Shown: one piece after another, positions 48,893 through 60,000 of the stretch
How positions within the stretch are numbered: the first letter of the stretch is position 1
Layout of the letters: the number at the start of each line of letters is the position of its first letter
NCBI RefSeq assembly: GCF_964204645.1
Contig: NC_134026.1
Span: forward strand, 21,162,650-21,222,649
DNA from: Tubulanus polymorphus
Taxonomy: Eukaryota > Nemertea > Palaeonemertea > Tubulaniformes > Tubulanidae
Reading direction: 5' to 3'
Length of the DNA stretch: 60,000 nt
Program-made: the position numbers and the translations under genes
The notes under the pieces: model-generated
Seen by the model: the letters and a program-made list of their open reading frames with translations, nothing else
The model's database searches: none
What the model was told of the DNA's origin: nothing

Positions 48893-48964
48893 ATTCCATC
48901 GCGCGAAACCGATTGCGTTGGTGCCGTGTCCACCAGATTCGAATCCCTGCGAGGAAGGACGGCA
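48893..48964 (+). mobile_element. Family T fragment
   Basis: GATTGCGTTGGTGCCGTG and AGATTCGAATCCCTGCGAGG lie directly beside copy 2 and match an internal segment and the right terminus of family T. It is a second, internally deleted copy, either nested or tandem. Confidence 0.6.
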
Positions 48965-49393
48965 GACGTCGCCTGATTGCAATTCACCGTGGAGTGAAGG
49001 TTCGCAGACCTCTATTATGATTTTTTCGCTACAATATTTCCCTGAATTACATATCACACGAAATGATAATACGAACAGGGAATATTAGATTACGTAGAAC
49101 TATAGAAAGCTAATTATATTCTGGGCTTACGTTCATGATTTGAAATGACGATATTTATTAGAATTTTTGCTCGGCTTCGTATCATGCATGGTCACGTTGC
49201 GTGTACCAGTCGGCGATGAAGTTTAATTATCCCTCGCTAATAACAACTTTTCGACGTTATCCGAATGTCTAATTAGCATATTCTGATTAACAGCCATGCG
49301 ATTTGACACGAAGAGGTAGGTGGTAATTTTTGATGGTTGCATTAACGCGCGGTTTCAAATAATATGATTTAATTTGAATCATGTTACCTTTTT
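48965..49393. other. No supported feature
   Basis: AT-rich and non-coding. Confidence 0.55.
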
Positions 49394-49830
49394 GTGACGT
49401 CTTCCGTTTTTTAACGCCGTGAAAACGTTACAATAATTTTCGTATACATTGATACAGTTGGTATGCGTTATTATGGGTTCCGTGTGGTTCGATGTGCACT
49501 ACGTCATCAATATTTGCGTTTCAAAATAACAATTACAAATGTGAACTTTGGCGTTTATTATGTAATAAACTATATTTCATAACTCTTTATCTATTTTTGG
49601 TAAATTTTGATAATTTTTTGCGAGAGGATGCGCCCTACGTCATCAATACATCGGGGCAACTGGTTGCCGGAAATTCAATAACATTATCGATTTATACAAA
49701 TCCAAAATAACTTTATTGATCGTTAATATCATATAATTCATAATACATCATTTATTGTCGACAATATTAAGTGATATATGTGTTATTTCCAAAGGCGTCA
49801 ATAAACTTTCAAGTTAGTTTTCTTGTTTTT
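49394..49830 (+). repeat. Dispersed repeat B, copy 3
   Basis: Matches repeat B at 7750 and 23270. Landmarks: TTTTTTAACGCCGTGAAAAC, GATGTGCACTACGTCATC (49490s), GATGCGCCCTACGTCATC about 135 bp later, CCAAAATAACTTTATTGATC (49700s), and the end CAAGTTAGTTTTCTTGTT. It has the same orientation as the other copies. The frames at 49492-50303 partly run through it and are not evidence of a gene. Confidence 0.88.
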
Positions 49831-50510
49831 GTTGTGGTTTGTTGTTGCTTTTTGATGTTAAATTCACCTATCATTCATCGGTTGCTAACGTTCTCTTATA
49901 TCAGATACGAAAAGAATGTACGCGGCAGGATTTATTTGATGAGAATCACGATAATCCATCATGTCGCGTTTACTTATTCCAAAAAGCTACAATATGTCCC
50001 CTGCTTAGACACATCAAGCACGTTTTGTTTGCGCCATTGAGATCTTATATCTTTGTTATTGCGGTTGTGCTGACGTGTCTATTTCGAATTTATTATTTCT
50101 CAGGGTATAACTGTATTTCGCGGTATCGTGGCTCGGCGAGACAGATCATGCTTTGCCGATGTCGCAGAGTTATTTCGTATAATAGGCCCCGTCTGCTCTC
50201 CCTATGTACACATTATATGAAGCCGTGGTCGTTATCGGTAATTGGTCATTATCTGGTAAAACACATGAGACCAAGGAAACGAAAGTTGTCCGCATTGTTA
50301 TGACACTTCGGTCATCATAAACCGTAATTTAGTGCGCGCGGCCACAGACAAGGCTCCCTACGGGGGTGATGATCAGTGCAGATAGTTTAATCGAGTTTTT
50401 GGTTTATTCAATTGCAAGTCATTCATGTTTTGACCGATAATCAACATTCTTCAACACTCGGGATGAGGGACCTTACACATTTTCTCTGTTTAGTACGTTC
50501 TTTACCGAAG
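49831..50510. other. No firm gene
   Basis: A 154-codon plus frame (49839-50303) and an overlapping 89-codon frame both begin within or beside repeat B. Composition is rich in Leu, Tyr, Arg and Cys without a recognisable domain. Probably chance. Confidence 0.45.
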
Positions 50511-50640
50511 CTGGGATTCGAACCTGATGGCATCGAGACGGAGTACGCAGAACCTGAGATGATGCCATTGCGCGTTAAGCTAATCAGGCAGGGCTTGTTC
50601 GTGTCGTGGCGAGAGTATCGCAACAACGATTTTTATTCGA
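50511..50640. mobile_element. Family T fragment
   Basis: GGGATTCGAACCTGATGGCA followed by TCGAGACGGAGTACGCAG matches the left end of family T. A decayed right part may be present at GTTCGTGTCGTGGCGAG. The right terminus is missing. Confidence 0.6.
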
Positions 50641-51339
50641 ATTTTCGAAGTCTAACAATAGATTTCATAATTAGCCGCCTAGCATTTGGATACTTTCGGG
50701 CGGTTGTGCGTCGTTTTTTAGCAACACCTCTCGAACACCTTAATTGCTGAACAGAAAGTTATGCATCTACCTCACTGTGAGCGAGCCATGAAATAACTAG
50801 CGTATGTATGTGCTTAATGGGCAGAATCATTCGTGCTCCATGCAGCAGCTGCCTAACACCAATTTGCTGAAGCCCATAAAATTTCTAGTGACAGAATTTT
50901 AATTAAACCCTACCACCTGGAAGTGCAACACTTATCGTACAATATACGTCACTTCCATTTTTCAATATCTAAACCTATAAATGAACTGTTTGAACGTTCT
51001 CGGTGGCCGCGGGCCTGAAATCGGGTGAAGCAGCAGCTTTTTATTGCTCAACTGAATGAACTCGTCGAACTTCAATGATCGTTTAACGTGATATTAATCA
51101 TCATCATCTGAATGGTAGTAAACGGGGACGGGATTGAAATCATAAAGTTTACGATCAAACAATAATGAAACAACAGTAGGAAATAGCACGTAAATGGCCC
51201 AATCTTTCGGGTGCAATTAATTTGGACAAATCCTACACGAACTTTTCTCGTGATTCACTTCGTCACTGGCCAGGGTTTGGCTTCTTGCCGACGAGATACA
51301 CATCAATGACTTGCGCGATTTCTAGATTCGCTATTACGA
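50641..51339. other. No supported feature
   Basis: Non-coding. Confidence 0.55.
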
Positions 51340-51524
51340 CCGATGTGTGGACTTAAACGCGGCTAGAAAAGATAATTTGTAAACTGCAATAAAAAATATA
51401 TAATCACCTCATTTCGATAACTGCCGGGGTCGGTTATGGTTAGCCTGCATATGATTGAAAACAAAGTAATGTACAGGGTAGATAGGCGACCGGCCAGTCA
51501 ACTTCAAAGTCCAGCAGAAATTAG
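51340..51524 (-). mobile_element. MITE family C, copy 1 (reverse)
   Basis: In reverse orientation to 56839-57000. The right end is TTAGAAACAAGGTATA; inside it are GTAATGTACAGGGTAG, ATAGGCGACCGGCCAG and, further left, GGTCGGTTATGGTTAGC and AACTGCAATAAAA, all matching family C in order. The left terminus is decayed. A 20-odd-bp extra block (near 51410-51435) is absent from copy 2. Confidence 0.75.
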
Positions 51525-51764
51525 AAACAAGGTATAAATTTTTCTAGCCCAAAACTCCCTATATCTTTCATCGGAATTTATTTTGTCGAGCATTTCAAGG
51601 CCCGCACGAAGGACCTAATCCGAAAATAGCGTTTACACGACTGTCCCCGTATCAGGTTCGAACCTCTCGAAACAAAAAGGTCGGCGGAGTTAATTTCTCC
51701 TATCGTTCGATGAAATTCATTCTGTCAAGCTATAATTGTTGGCTGACCCGTAATGCTACATCAG

Positions 51765-52162
51765 GGGTCTCTACTGAAACTATTACATTTGAGTCGCATT
51801 TGGGAAATCGTCCGCGCTTTCGGAAAACGCCGCCGGTTCAGTCACCGTACCACGCCGAGTCATCTCGGCCCGACGTATATTTACCGGATATGTATGATGC
51901 CGGATCTCCCAGCAGACATATCGCTAATGTTTCGCGGCTGATGTATGATACTGTAGATAATGCGACGAAAATCCTCGCGGACATCGGTCAATATCATAAT
52001 AGACCGTCATTGACGAGATTGCTGCCCGAAAGGTCTCGCTCTGGCCATGTAGCGGGGTATTTTACTGCACTAATTCCAGCCGTATTCGTCTCCCTGCGCG
52101 CGCATGCACAGACGCTCTTTTTCCGAATTTCGATCTGCGGAATAATCAAATTTTACGCATAG
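51765..52162 (+). CDS. Coding-like region, candidate exon
   Basis: Lies in a 150-codon frame opening at an ATG at 51710. An acceptor-like CTACATCAG ends at 51764. The best part reads NRPRFRKTPPVQSPYHAE, then RPDVYLPDMYDAGSPSRH, then ANVSRLMYDTVDNATKILA and RPSLTRLLPERSRSG, with mixed codon use richer in GC than the flanks. A possible donor (GCGGG|GTATTT) lies near 52058; beyond it the frame is less protein-like, so the exon may end there. Pro/Ser/Tyr content would fit a cytoplasmic tail or linker. No domain is recognised. This is the most coding-like stretch in the window by eye, but still unproven. Confidence 0.33.
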
Positions 52163-53821
52163 TCATAAAGTTGCCGTCGAAGTCGAGAAAAAACCTATAA
52201 ATTCGCAAACCCGATTTGTGCCCTCGCCGAGAATATTAACTGTATATATTTTGGCGTAGCCGAAGAAGTAATTGTAAATGAAAGATTGGGGAATATTCGT
52301 CGTGACTGGGGTGCTATTAGTATCGGAACTTTTTCCCTTCGGCATGACAGCTGTTTGGAAAAAGCAACAGCATTACTTTTGCGTCGACGTGTATAAAGCA
52401 ATAAGTATAGACACAGTCGTCATTATAACAAGTAGCCGCAATTATGGCACTGTCAATAAGGTTTATGTTTATGGCCTGTCAATGATAAATAATCCATTTC
52501 GTATTCACAAGTCTCGTTGCGTCAAATCGTAAGCCATCATATTCACCATCAACTCGGCTTTATTGGCAATTTCAGATTCTATAGATAAGTGAAGCATCAT
52601 CGAATTGACGTGCTGTGAAAGCCGCCTGGTATAGTGCGCGCACACGTCATATCGAAACCGCTTGTCACTGAGTGTAGTGCCGATTTCTATTGTTAAAGGG
52701 AAATCATCAGTTTCGGCGGATAGCGTGATTCGTTTTCACGAAATCGCTGCATTCGGATACACTTCAATTTCATCGGTATAGTTACTAGATAAACTTCAAC
52801 CGACAATATTTTGTTATTTGTTTTGCGGATACGTATATTGACTCGTGAGTTGATTAGACATTCGTATTTGGAGTAGCTAATACAGCATCGCACTCGAGGG
52901 GAGCGTATATCGGAAAAAGCTTTAAAACTCTCCTCTCGCTTTTGTATTTCCTTACTTTCAACAATTGTCGAATTGCAGAAAACGAAAAACACCGCACTTG
53001 AGCCGTTTAGACTCTTCAAATGATAATATTTATACAGCTGGCGAGAAATCCTACTTGGATTATGCAATTGACTCAAAACGCAAAAAAACCACACTAATAT
53101 CGATACTGCGTCTGACCACAAAAATGATAGAAACAAAAGTTTAATGAAGTAGTTTTGATTGCTGCTTTGAAGTCAGCAATAATGTAACTAAACAGATACC
53201 CAGAGTTTGGCGCTCAACTTTTCGTTCTCTCCTTCGTTTCATGGGCAGTTTCGAAAATAAACTACAGCAAAAACAAACACGGCATATATAGCAGCCCACG
53301 ATTGTTCTTATAAAGATTAACCGTGTTTTACGACTTAAAGGGTATGGCGTTTGATACTCGAATCTGCGATAAGTTTTGGCCGACGAACTCCGAAACTAGC
53401 ATCCCCGGCAAAGCCTTTTTACATTTTACCGTATCCGGTAATTTGACAACGCATTGATAAAAAACGACGCCTTAACTTTCGTTGGTAACATTACGCCGCG
53501 TAAAAGACTAAGCTTAAGCTTTTACTTCAAGCAAAATAAGTTCGAATACCCTTGATCAGCAAAACCTATTGCATCGTTACGAAATCATCTACATACGCAA
53601 TAGCGAGCAACGTTCTTAAGGAGTTGTTCGCCATTAGCGCGGATTAACGTGTGGATGTGCGTTAGAAAGCGAAATATAACGTTTTCACCGCGCGCGTTCG
53701 CCGTATCCATTTGCGTGCTCTTTAGAAAAGCCGAGTGAAATGCCGCGGTGGATAAAGTTTTCAAAAACGTTTATCGACGGCTTGACGCTGTGTGTAATAC
53801 GCGTACAACCGCAAGGAAAAG
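52163..53821. other. No firm gene
   Basis: A minus-strand 147-codon frame (52693-53136) begins with a hydrophobic run but continues without protein-like character. The rest is non-coding. Confidence 0.45.
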
Positions 53822-54238
53822 ATGTCGATAAGCGAATCACATCGCCATGACAAGCAGTTTTCTGTAATGATGCCAATAAGGATGTCCATTATACAATTAC
53901 AGAAAGCTACGTATATACTGACCCATCAATCACAAACTTTTCGCGAATCTGTCATTTGTGAATGTATAACTTCCTCGCGGCACGGCCGCGGCAAAGGTGC
54001 CGGCCAACATAGAGCTATTAGAGTAAAACAAACTGTAACACCGGACACGAATTGCCTCCCAGCAGACGTCAAATCCGACAGTTGTCAGTATGGACTTAGC
54101 GAATGTTGTTGTATCGGGGAAGAAAGCGCTATTGACGAGTTTCTTTCGACCAATGGATTTGGGCACAGAACTGAGATGAAACGCCAACGCGTCGATCAGG
54201 TTTCATTGAACGTACATTGTGCACTAAAGGTCAGATAG
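53822..54238 (+). CDS. Coding-like 138-codon ORF, candidate exon
   Basis: The N-terminal third is not convincing, but from about 54010 the frame reads VKQTVTPDTNCLPADVKSD, SCQYGLSECCCIGEESAID, EFLSTNGFGHRTEMKRQRV before a possible donor (GATCAG|GTTTCA near 54200). An acceptor-like GGCCAACATAG ends near 54011. A cysteine cluster (C-x-C-spaced CCC) and acidic helix-like segment are visible. No family is recognised. An 85-codon frame runs opposite, and chance is a real possibility. Confidence 0.25.
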   Translation: MSISESHRHDKQFSVMMPIRMSIIQLQKATYILTHQSQTFRESVICECITSSRHGRGKGAGQHRAIRVKQTVTPDTNCLPADVKSDSCQYGLSECCCIGEESAIDEFLSTNGFGHRTEMKRQRVDQVSLNVHCALKVR

Positions 54239-55030
54239 AACCATTCACTTCGAGATGAGACGGGAGAGTTCCGGCCCGCGAACCAGATCTAACAACTTCG
54301 TCAAATTCGTCTTTGCACTTAAGTTTGCCAGACTAATTTCTTCAGTTTTCAAATTTCTAAATAAAGCATATACCGAGTTGATATTTACCAACATCAGTTT
54401 TCGTATCTTAACCTCTCACGCTAGGCTCAGATAAAAGGCATATATATTGTACGTTCAGCAATCATTTCTGGACTTAAAAAGTCTTTAAAGAAACTTAACG
54501 TTCACTGCTTCATCCGATTAGTTGATATAGAATGATAAATGATAGGATTAATCTGTTTTGACAAACTTGGGAGAAGGATTGCGCTTTTGCTCAATTTCGC
54601 TTTTTACGCGTCAGAAAGCATCGTTTGCAATTGAAATCGCGGGCGTATTCTGGTATAGAGCCGATAACAACTGAAAACACATTATTCAAAAAAAGTTATG
54701 TATCATTCTGGCGACGTTTTCGCGCACAGTTGAAATCCGGCAACGTGTTGGATATTTGCCGACGCGTCCAAATTTCCCGGCAGTTCAAACAGCCGATGCG
54801 GGTGTTAATTATAAAGGTGCGTCGCGTGATTTATTTTCGAAACGAATTACGAATCAACTCGTCGCTGATACACGGGTGAAGATATGCTACGTCGGAAATT
54901 GAAATAATCATACGTCGCATCCGTATGGCTTGTCGATACCGCAATTATTCTTCGAAAACATAATTGTGCGAAATTGAAAATCGCTGTGCTATTTTGTAAC
55001 TTGGAAAATTCGCGCGGGTGTAGACATATA
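54239..55030. other. No supported feature
   Basis: Non-coding. The 84-codon frame at 54625-54879 has no recognisable domain. Confidence 0.5.
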
Positions 55031-55152
55031 AGTTTTGTTATAACAGTTATGTATATACATACATTTCTATTTTCTTCCTCATTTTTCTATTCTTGTCACC
55101 TATAGTCATGTAATATTGATTTAAAAGGCAATATATACTAATTGAATTGAAT
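55031..55152 (+). mobile_element. LINE 3' UTR fragment, copy 2
   Basis: AGTTTTGTTATAACAGTTAT, CTATTTTCTTCCTCAT, ATGTAATATTGATTTAAAA and the tail CTAATTGAATTGAATATATTG match 27093-27226, the 3' UTR of the LINE at 26564. It is severely 5'-truncated, leaving only UTR. Confidence 0.88.
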
Positions 55153-55969
55153 ATATTGAGTTTCGTTTGCTCATTGGGCTTGTGTCAGTCTTATTGGTGA
55201 AGTTTGTAGCCGCAAGACCTGACTGAAAGTGCATTTCTGCGCGGGGATATGTCATAAAAAGGAGAAAGTGAATTTTGTAGCGTGTGAGTGCCGCCCGTTT
55301 AGATCATAATAGAACACGCTTATATCCCTTTTGAACATGAACTTATGCCTTTTTCGAAAATCTACTCTTTTCTGTAGTTTATGTAAATTCCATACGGCGA
55401 ATCTTTGTCGAAAGGCGCTTAGAATAGTGGAAAAACTTAAGGGGTTCGTGTGAACCCTTCGAATTACCCTCCGTCTGGCTACCGGCTAGATATCGACGGA
55501 CCATGCCGTATGGTATGTCGGTGGTATTCCAAAGCAGTGTCATCTGAATTCTGATCATGAATTCTGAATTTTTAGATGCGAAATCCCAATTCAAAAACAA
55601 CATAGTTTATTTTTGAATGAAATGTCAGGTCCAAAAAAACACAATACGACTCTATGTCGTTTTAGGGCAGACCCTCGGCTGAGAGCTGAGGCGCAAAACA
55701 ATATATTATATATTACAAATGCGTTGTAGGCTATGGCATAATATCTGATTTAGATACTGGTGATCCACTTGATTATGATTATTAGGGGTGTTGGCTGCAG
55801 TCCGATCAAAAACGTTTTTGTACGAAAAATCGACATAAGTGTCAAAAACAAGGGCTATATATGCATGTGCGTTTGACATCTAGTTATCGTCCGGCTTCGC
55901 TTTCTGAATAAGTCCGTTGTTAAAATATACCAATCGCAGCACTTACGTTACATACTATAATCGCTCACA
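55153..55969. other. No supported feature
   Basis: Non-coding; no start-proximal promoter motif is clear ahead of the signal-peptide ORF. Confidence 0.45.
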
Positions 55970-56056
55970 ATGGAATACGTCGTTAGCGTGTTGTTTTTAA
56001 TGGTTTCAGGTTTACCACCACAAGATCAAATATACAAGCAAGCTCGCTTCAGGTGA
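55970..56056 (+). CDS. Candidate signal-peptide exon / short secreted peptide
   Basis: An ATG in good context (CACAATGG) opens 28 codons: a short N-region, a hydrophobic core (MEYVVSVLFLMVSG) and a polar remainder (LPPQDQIYKQARFR) ending in TGA at 56054. Cleavage after VSG would fit a signal peptide. The stop codon overlaps a donor candidate CAG|GTGATA at 56053, and a strong donor AAG|GTAAGT follows at 56061. With the first donor this is a first coding exon of a secreted protein. With the second, or unspliced, it is a tiny secreted peptide. An internal TTTCAG (ends 56009) could alternatively be an acceptor for a 51-bp exon 56010-56060. Confidence 0.38.
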   Translation: MEYVVSVLFLMVSGLPPQDQIYKQARFR

Positions 56057-56485
56057 TAAGGTAAGTTAAGTGGGGTCGGTGCAGTTGTGTTATTATTGCC
56101 CTCATTTTGCATCGTGTTAATATTCGTTCTTCTGAAAGAGCCACGTTTTAAACGAAAATACATCTCGAAAATATGTTCACTATGTCAAACTTAGTTTCCG
56201 TCACTTTTGTTAATGATGGCAAATGTTAACGTTGTTCTTTTGCATTTCGAGTCAATTGCATTATCTATATTTCAAAAGTAGAAATCTCGAAAATATATTT
56301 CTAGTAGGAATTTGGGTGGCAATCTAAAGTCCATCATTCTGGGAAACTAATAGATTCTAACACTCTCGAAGTCTAATAATTTACCATTGATTTAATGTTA
56401 ATTTTAGATTTTTGATATGTATCGTATTTCCGCAGATGCTTTAAAACCGTAAATTAAGGAAATTTCACAAAATCTGTTGTTATCG
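56057..56485. other. No supported feature
   Basis: AT-rich, intron-like sequence after the donor candidates. Confidence 0.45.
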
Positions 56486-56648
56486 CGAAACTACGAAAAA
56501 GCATTGCGGCCATCTGATTTTTTTTTTCTAAATCGAAATTTCGACTTTTAACTCGAAATTTCGACGTAATCAACTCGAAAGTTTGAGTTACAAAGTCTCT
56601 CGACTTGGAAAGAAAATCATATGTCGGCGATAATCTTCCGTACGAAAC
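56486..56648. mobile_element. ISL2EU-like MITE
   Basis: About 163 bp. Imperfect inverted ends: ACTACGAAAAAGCATTGCGG then CCATCTGATTTTTT at the left; at the right GAAAATCATATGTCGGCG then ATAATCTTCCGTACGAAACC. Inside are three copies of a 12-bp palindrome TCGAAATTTCGA (56533, 56553, and a decayed 56574) at 20-21-bp spacing. Subterminal TCGAAATTTCGA arrays with such ends are characteristic, from memory, of ISL2EU-type DNA transposons. No transposase is present. Confidence 0.7.
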
Positions 56649-56838
56649 CAACTACTCAACTTTTCAGGCAATATACTTTTTTCTAAATGACAAAAACTGC
56701 TAATGTAAAATGAAAGAAATTGTAAACGGGAACGGGTAATCATGAAACTTATGTTCCACGAACACATCTCCTGCGAATACAAACAAGCGTCAAGCTACTT
56801 TTGCGAGAAAAAAAACGATCCCACTAAGGCTAGATAAT

Positions 56839-57000
56839 TGAAACCTTGTTTCTCTGCCGAGCTTAAAAGTCAACCCGGCCGGCCGCCTATCAACCCTATA
56901 CATTACTTATCTTAATCTCGAGCTTACCATAAGCGACTGATTACAAATTTTATTGCATTTTACAAAAGTGACCGGGCCGATTAGGAGAAACAAGGTATCA
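56839..57000 (+). mobile_element. MITE family C, copy 2 (complete)
   Basis: A 162-bp element with inverted ends TGAAACCTTGTTTCTC and GAGAAACAAGGTATCA. Internal landmarks: CTTAAAAGTCAACCCGGCC, GGCCGCCTATCAACCC, ATACATTAC, then ATTGCATTTTACAAAAG and TGACCGGGCCGATTAG. Copies: 51340-51524 (reverse) and 59890-60000 (cut by the window end). No coding capacity; superfamily unknown. Confidence 0.85.
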
Positions 57001-57513
57001 TTCTATTTCAGACTAATCCAATTTATTCTTTTTTTATCTCTGTTTGTTTAGACGCTTGGGCTATACCGGGGATTAAATCGATTCGGCTATAATTATCCTT
57101 CGATTTCTGATCGCGCAAACAAGGCTGACAACACGTATCAACGTAGCTGATAATAAATTCCGATATTATATAATAGAGTATAAGCCTACAAACTTAAACC
57201 TCTCATTTCAATGCATTATTGAAGCGTTTTCACACACGACGCAAACTGCGAGTACCGTTATGCGCAGTGAACGATTGTCGGTAACAAGGTTATATAACTA
57301 AACGTGAATTAGCCTCATTAATCCATTTCGTCAATACTTGAAATCATTGATTTACGGATACGCATTCGGCAGCCGCCAGATTACTATACTACCTTCAAAA
57401 ATTACAGCAATATTACGTGTATATTCACTCGCTCATTCGATACTAAATAATGCTTAAACAAAGCGAAGTGAGTCACTTCCGAAACCGGTTGCAATTCACA
57501 CGCAATGTTTTGA
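57001..57513. other. No supported feature
   Basis: Non-coding. Confidence 0.55.
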
Positions 57514-57618
57514 CCGGTGCTAAAATCTGGCTCGGACCTGGTAGGCACGGGCCCATTTGGCACCGTGTGTGGACAGTTGTTCCGGGCCGAATTTAGCACG
57601 GGCCAAAATCTAGCCCGG
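57514..57618. repeat. GC-rich direct and inverted repeat cluster
   Basis: CCGGTGCTAAAATCTGGCTC (57514) recurs directly as GGCCAAAATCTAGCCCGG (57601) and in inverted form as GGGCCGAATTTAGCACGGG (57584). The mixture suggests the terminal part of a decayed transposon. Confidence 0.6.
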
Positions 57619-58154
57619 CTATTATTTGACCGCGGACTCAATGCGAATTTCGTTTTTAGACTCCATGTGACCGATACGTTACAGTCCGGTAATTGATATT
57701 TGCCGAAAACAGCTGTGTTGATTCAGTCACAACTTGACACGTTTCAACATCGGTGACGTTCTTGATATTATCACGAATACGCACACGTCATTATTAGTAT
57801 AAACTATATGTAACATATCGGACAATTAAAACGATACATTTGTATTGGAAACCAATGTACAGAATAAATGCCGCCGATAAAGTCGTGTCTCGTGAAGGCG
57901 ATACATTTATAATTTCGGATAAAGCTCGATATAAACCGATCACTCGGACTTTCGATTACTCGTTCGAGTGGTCACGGGATCGTGGCTCGTCGAAGTCTGA
58001 TGGAACGTTAGGAAAACAGGGGCTAGTGTGGCTCGGATTTTGCTCGCGGGCTGTTTATGAATCTCTAAACTAAATTAAAACCGCAGTTTTAAAGTAAATC
58101 TGAAATATGAAATAACGCTTACGATTTTTATCTATCCGCTGTAAAGTTCCGACG
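57619..58154. other. No supported feature
   Basis: A 77-codon frame at 57840-58073 has a fairly protein-like stretch (YKPITRTFDYSFEWSRDRG) but no recognised domain or splice sites. Confidence 0.35.
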
Positions 58155-58280
58155 ATATATAGAGCCCCGGAGGCGATATAGTTGAAAAATAATCTGAATT
58201 TTTCTTTTCGTTCTAACGAAATAATCTTTTCGTTTGAACGAAATAATCTTTTCGTGAGAACGATATTTTTTCTATATCAA
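58155..58280. repeat. 22-bp tandem repeat, likely transposon subterminal array
   Basis: Three 22-bp units (58205-58226, 58227-58248, 58249-58270) of the form TTTTCGTTYNAACGAAATAA. Each has a palindromic core, and the third is decayed. They follow TATAGAGCCCCGGAGGCGAT (58158 onward). Palindromic subterminal arrays of this type occur in some DNA transposons; the other end was not found. Confidence 0.75.
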
Positions 58281-59602
<1,322 letters not shown>

Positions 59603-59889
59603 TTCATCAGAATTAGGCTCGGCTATTAAGATTGGGAAATAGGACAACGTCAGGTAGGGTCGATGGTCATATTCTGCGTCGTATAAATCTGAATTACTAT
59701 GAACCTAAAAATCTGGATTTCTGCCAATTACAGCCTTAACGTCCCTTGTACACGGCTTATATAGAATCCGAATAACTGGTCAACAACCGTCTGAATTCCG
59801 CTGCACTTTTTTGACGGTTTTATTGATACACATCCGATGTATGCCTTTTAGCTTTCGTTCATTTCTTTATACAATAAGCGGAAGAAAGT

Positions 59890-60000
59890 TGATACCACGT
59901 TTCTGATCTATTCTGATCTTAAAAGTCGACCCGGTCGGCCGCCTATATACCCTGTGCATTACGTTTTTTAATCATGATCAAGCTAACAACAACAACAGAC
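59890..60000 (+). mobile_element. MITE family C, copy 3 (cut by window end)
   Basis: Starts TGATACCACGTTTCTGATC and continues CTTAAAAGTCGACCCGGTC, GGCCGCCTATATACCC, GTGCATTAC, matching 56839 onward. The right end lies outside the window. Confidence 0.82.

Noticed and set aside
49839-50303. The longest plus-strand frame (154 codons).
   Set aside because: It starts at the edge of repeat B copy 3, overlaps another open frame, and has no protein-like features. A frame of this length is not improbable at this base composition.
52693-53136. A 147-codon minus-strand frame with a hydrophobic start.
   Set aside because: The hydrophobic start contains charged and polar breaks, and the rest lacks any recognisable pattern. 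No splice or promoter support.
57402-57641. A 79-codon minus-strand frame with Pro/Asn/Arg-rich text.
   Set aside because: It overlaps the GC-rich repeat cluster at 57514-57618, which explains its unusual composition.

Overview
The window looks like nuclear DNA of an invertebrate animal. It is AT-rich (roughly 40% GC by eye) and packed with CpG (TCGA, TTCGAA, CGAAA are everywhere), so there is no sign of the CpG depletion seen in heavily methylated genomes. There are no dense, co-directional reading frames, no Shine-Dalgarno spacing and no operons. It does carry a non-LTR retrotransposon end, several families of short DNA transposons, long (TA)n, (TAA)n and (GT)n tracts, and tRNA-derived sequence. 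The lineage cannot be fixed from this. The retrotransposon and the MITE types are common in molluscs, annelids, brachiopods, lancelets and cnidarians. I recognise no complete host gene.

Layout. 0-10 kb: mostly unique non-coding DNA, one copy of dispersed repeat A (955-1330), one copy of repeat B (7750-8178), a possible cysteine-rich exon (2158-2393) and a coding-like minus-strand stretch (8197-8620). 10-20 kb: two copies of a foldback element (11.0 and 11.4 kb), a pogo/Tigger-like MITE (13.5 kb), repeat A in reverse (14.6 kb), a hAT-like MITE (16.7 kb), diverged tandem repeats (18.4 kb) and a hairpin (19.1 kb). 20-30 kb: repeat B again (23.3 kb), a 5'-truncated LINE 3' end (26.6-27.2 kb) between two coding-like minus-strand stretches, and a 339-bp element with tRNA-like inverted ends (27.8-28.1 kb). 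30-40 kb: the third foldback copy, a (TAA)n tract, a second hAT-like element and a perfect 166-bp palindrome built on (TA)n. 40-50 kb: a tRNA-derived sequence split by a small inverted-repeat insert (42.7 kb), a possible secreted-protein ORF (46.7 kb), a second tRNA-headed element (48.6 kb) and repeat B (49.4 kb). 50-60 kb: three copies of another MITE family (51.4, 56.8 and 59.9 kb), an ISL2EU-like MITE, a second LINE tail, coding-like stretches at 51.8 and 54.0 kb, and a short signal-peptide ORF ending at possible splice donors (55.97 kb).

Function. No pathway or gene system can be read from the window; most of the interpretable content is transposable-element biology. All host-gene calls are low-confidence candidate exons. 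At this base composition a few stop-free runs above 120 codons are expected by chance in 60 kb, so length alone is not evidence. The most unusual items are the element family whose two inverted ends each resemble a tRNA pol III promoter, and the tRNA-derived sequence interrupted inside its T arm.
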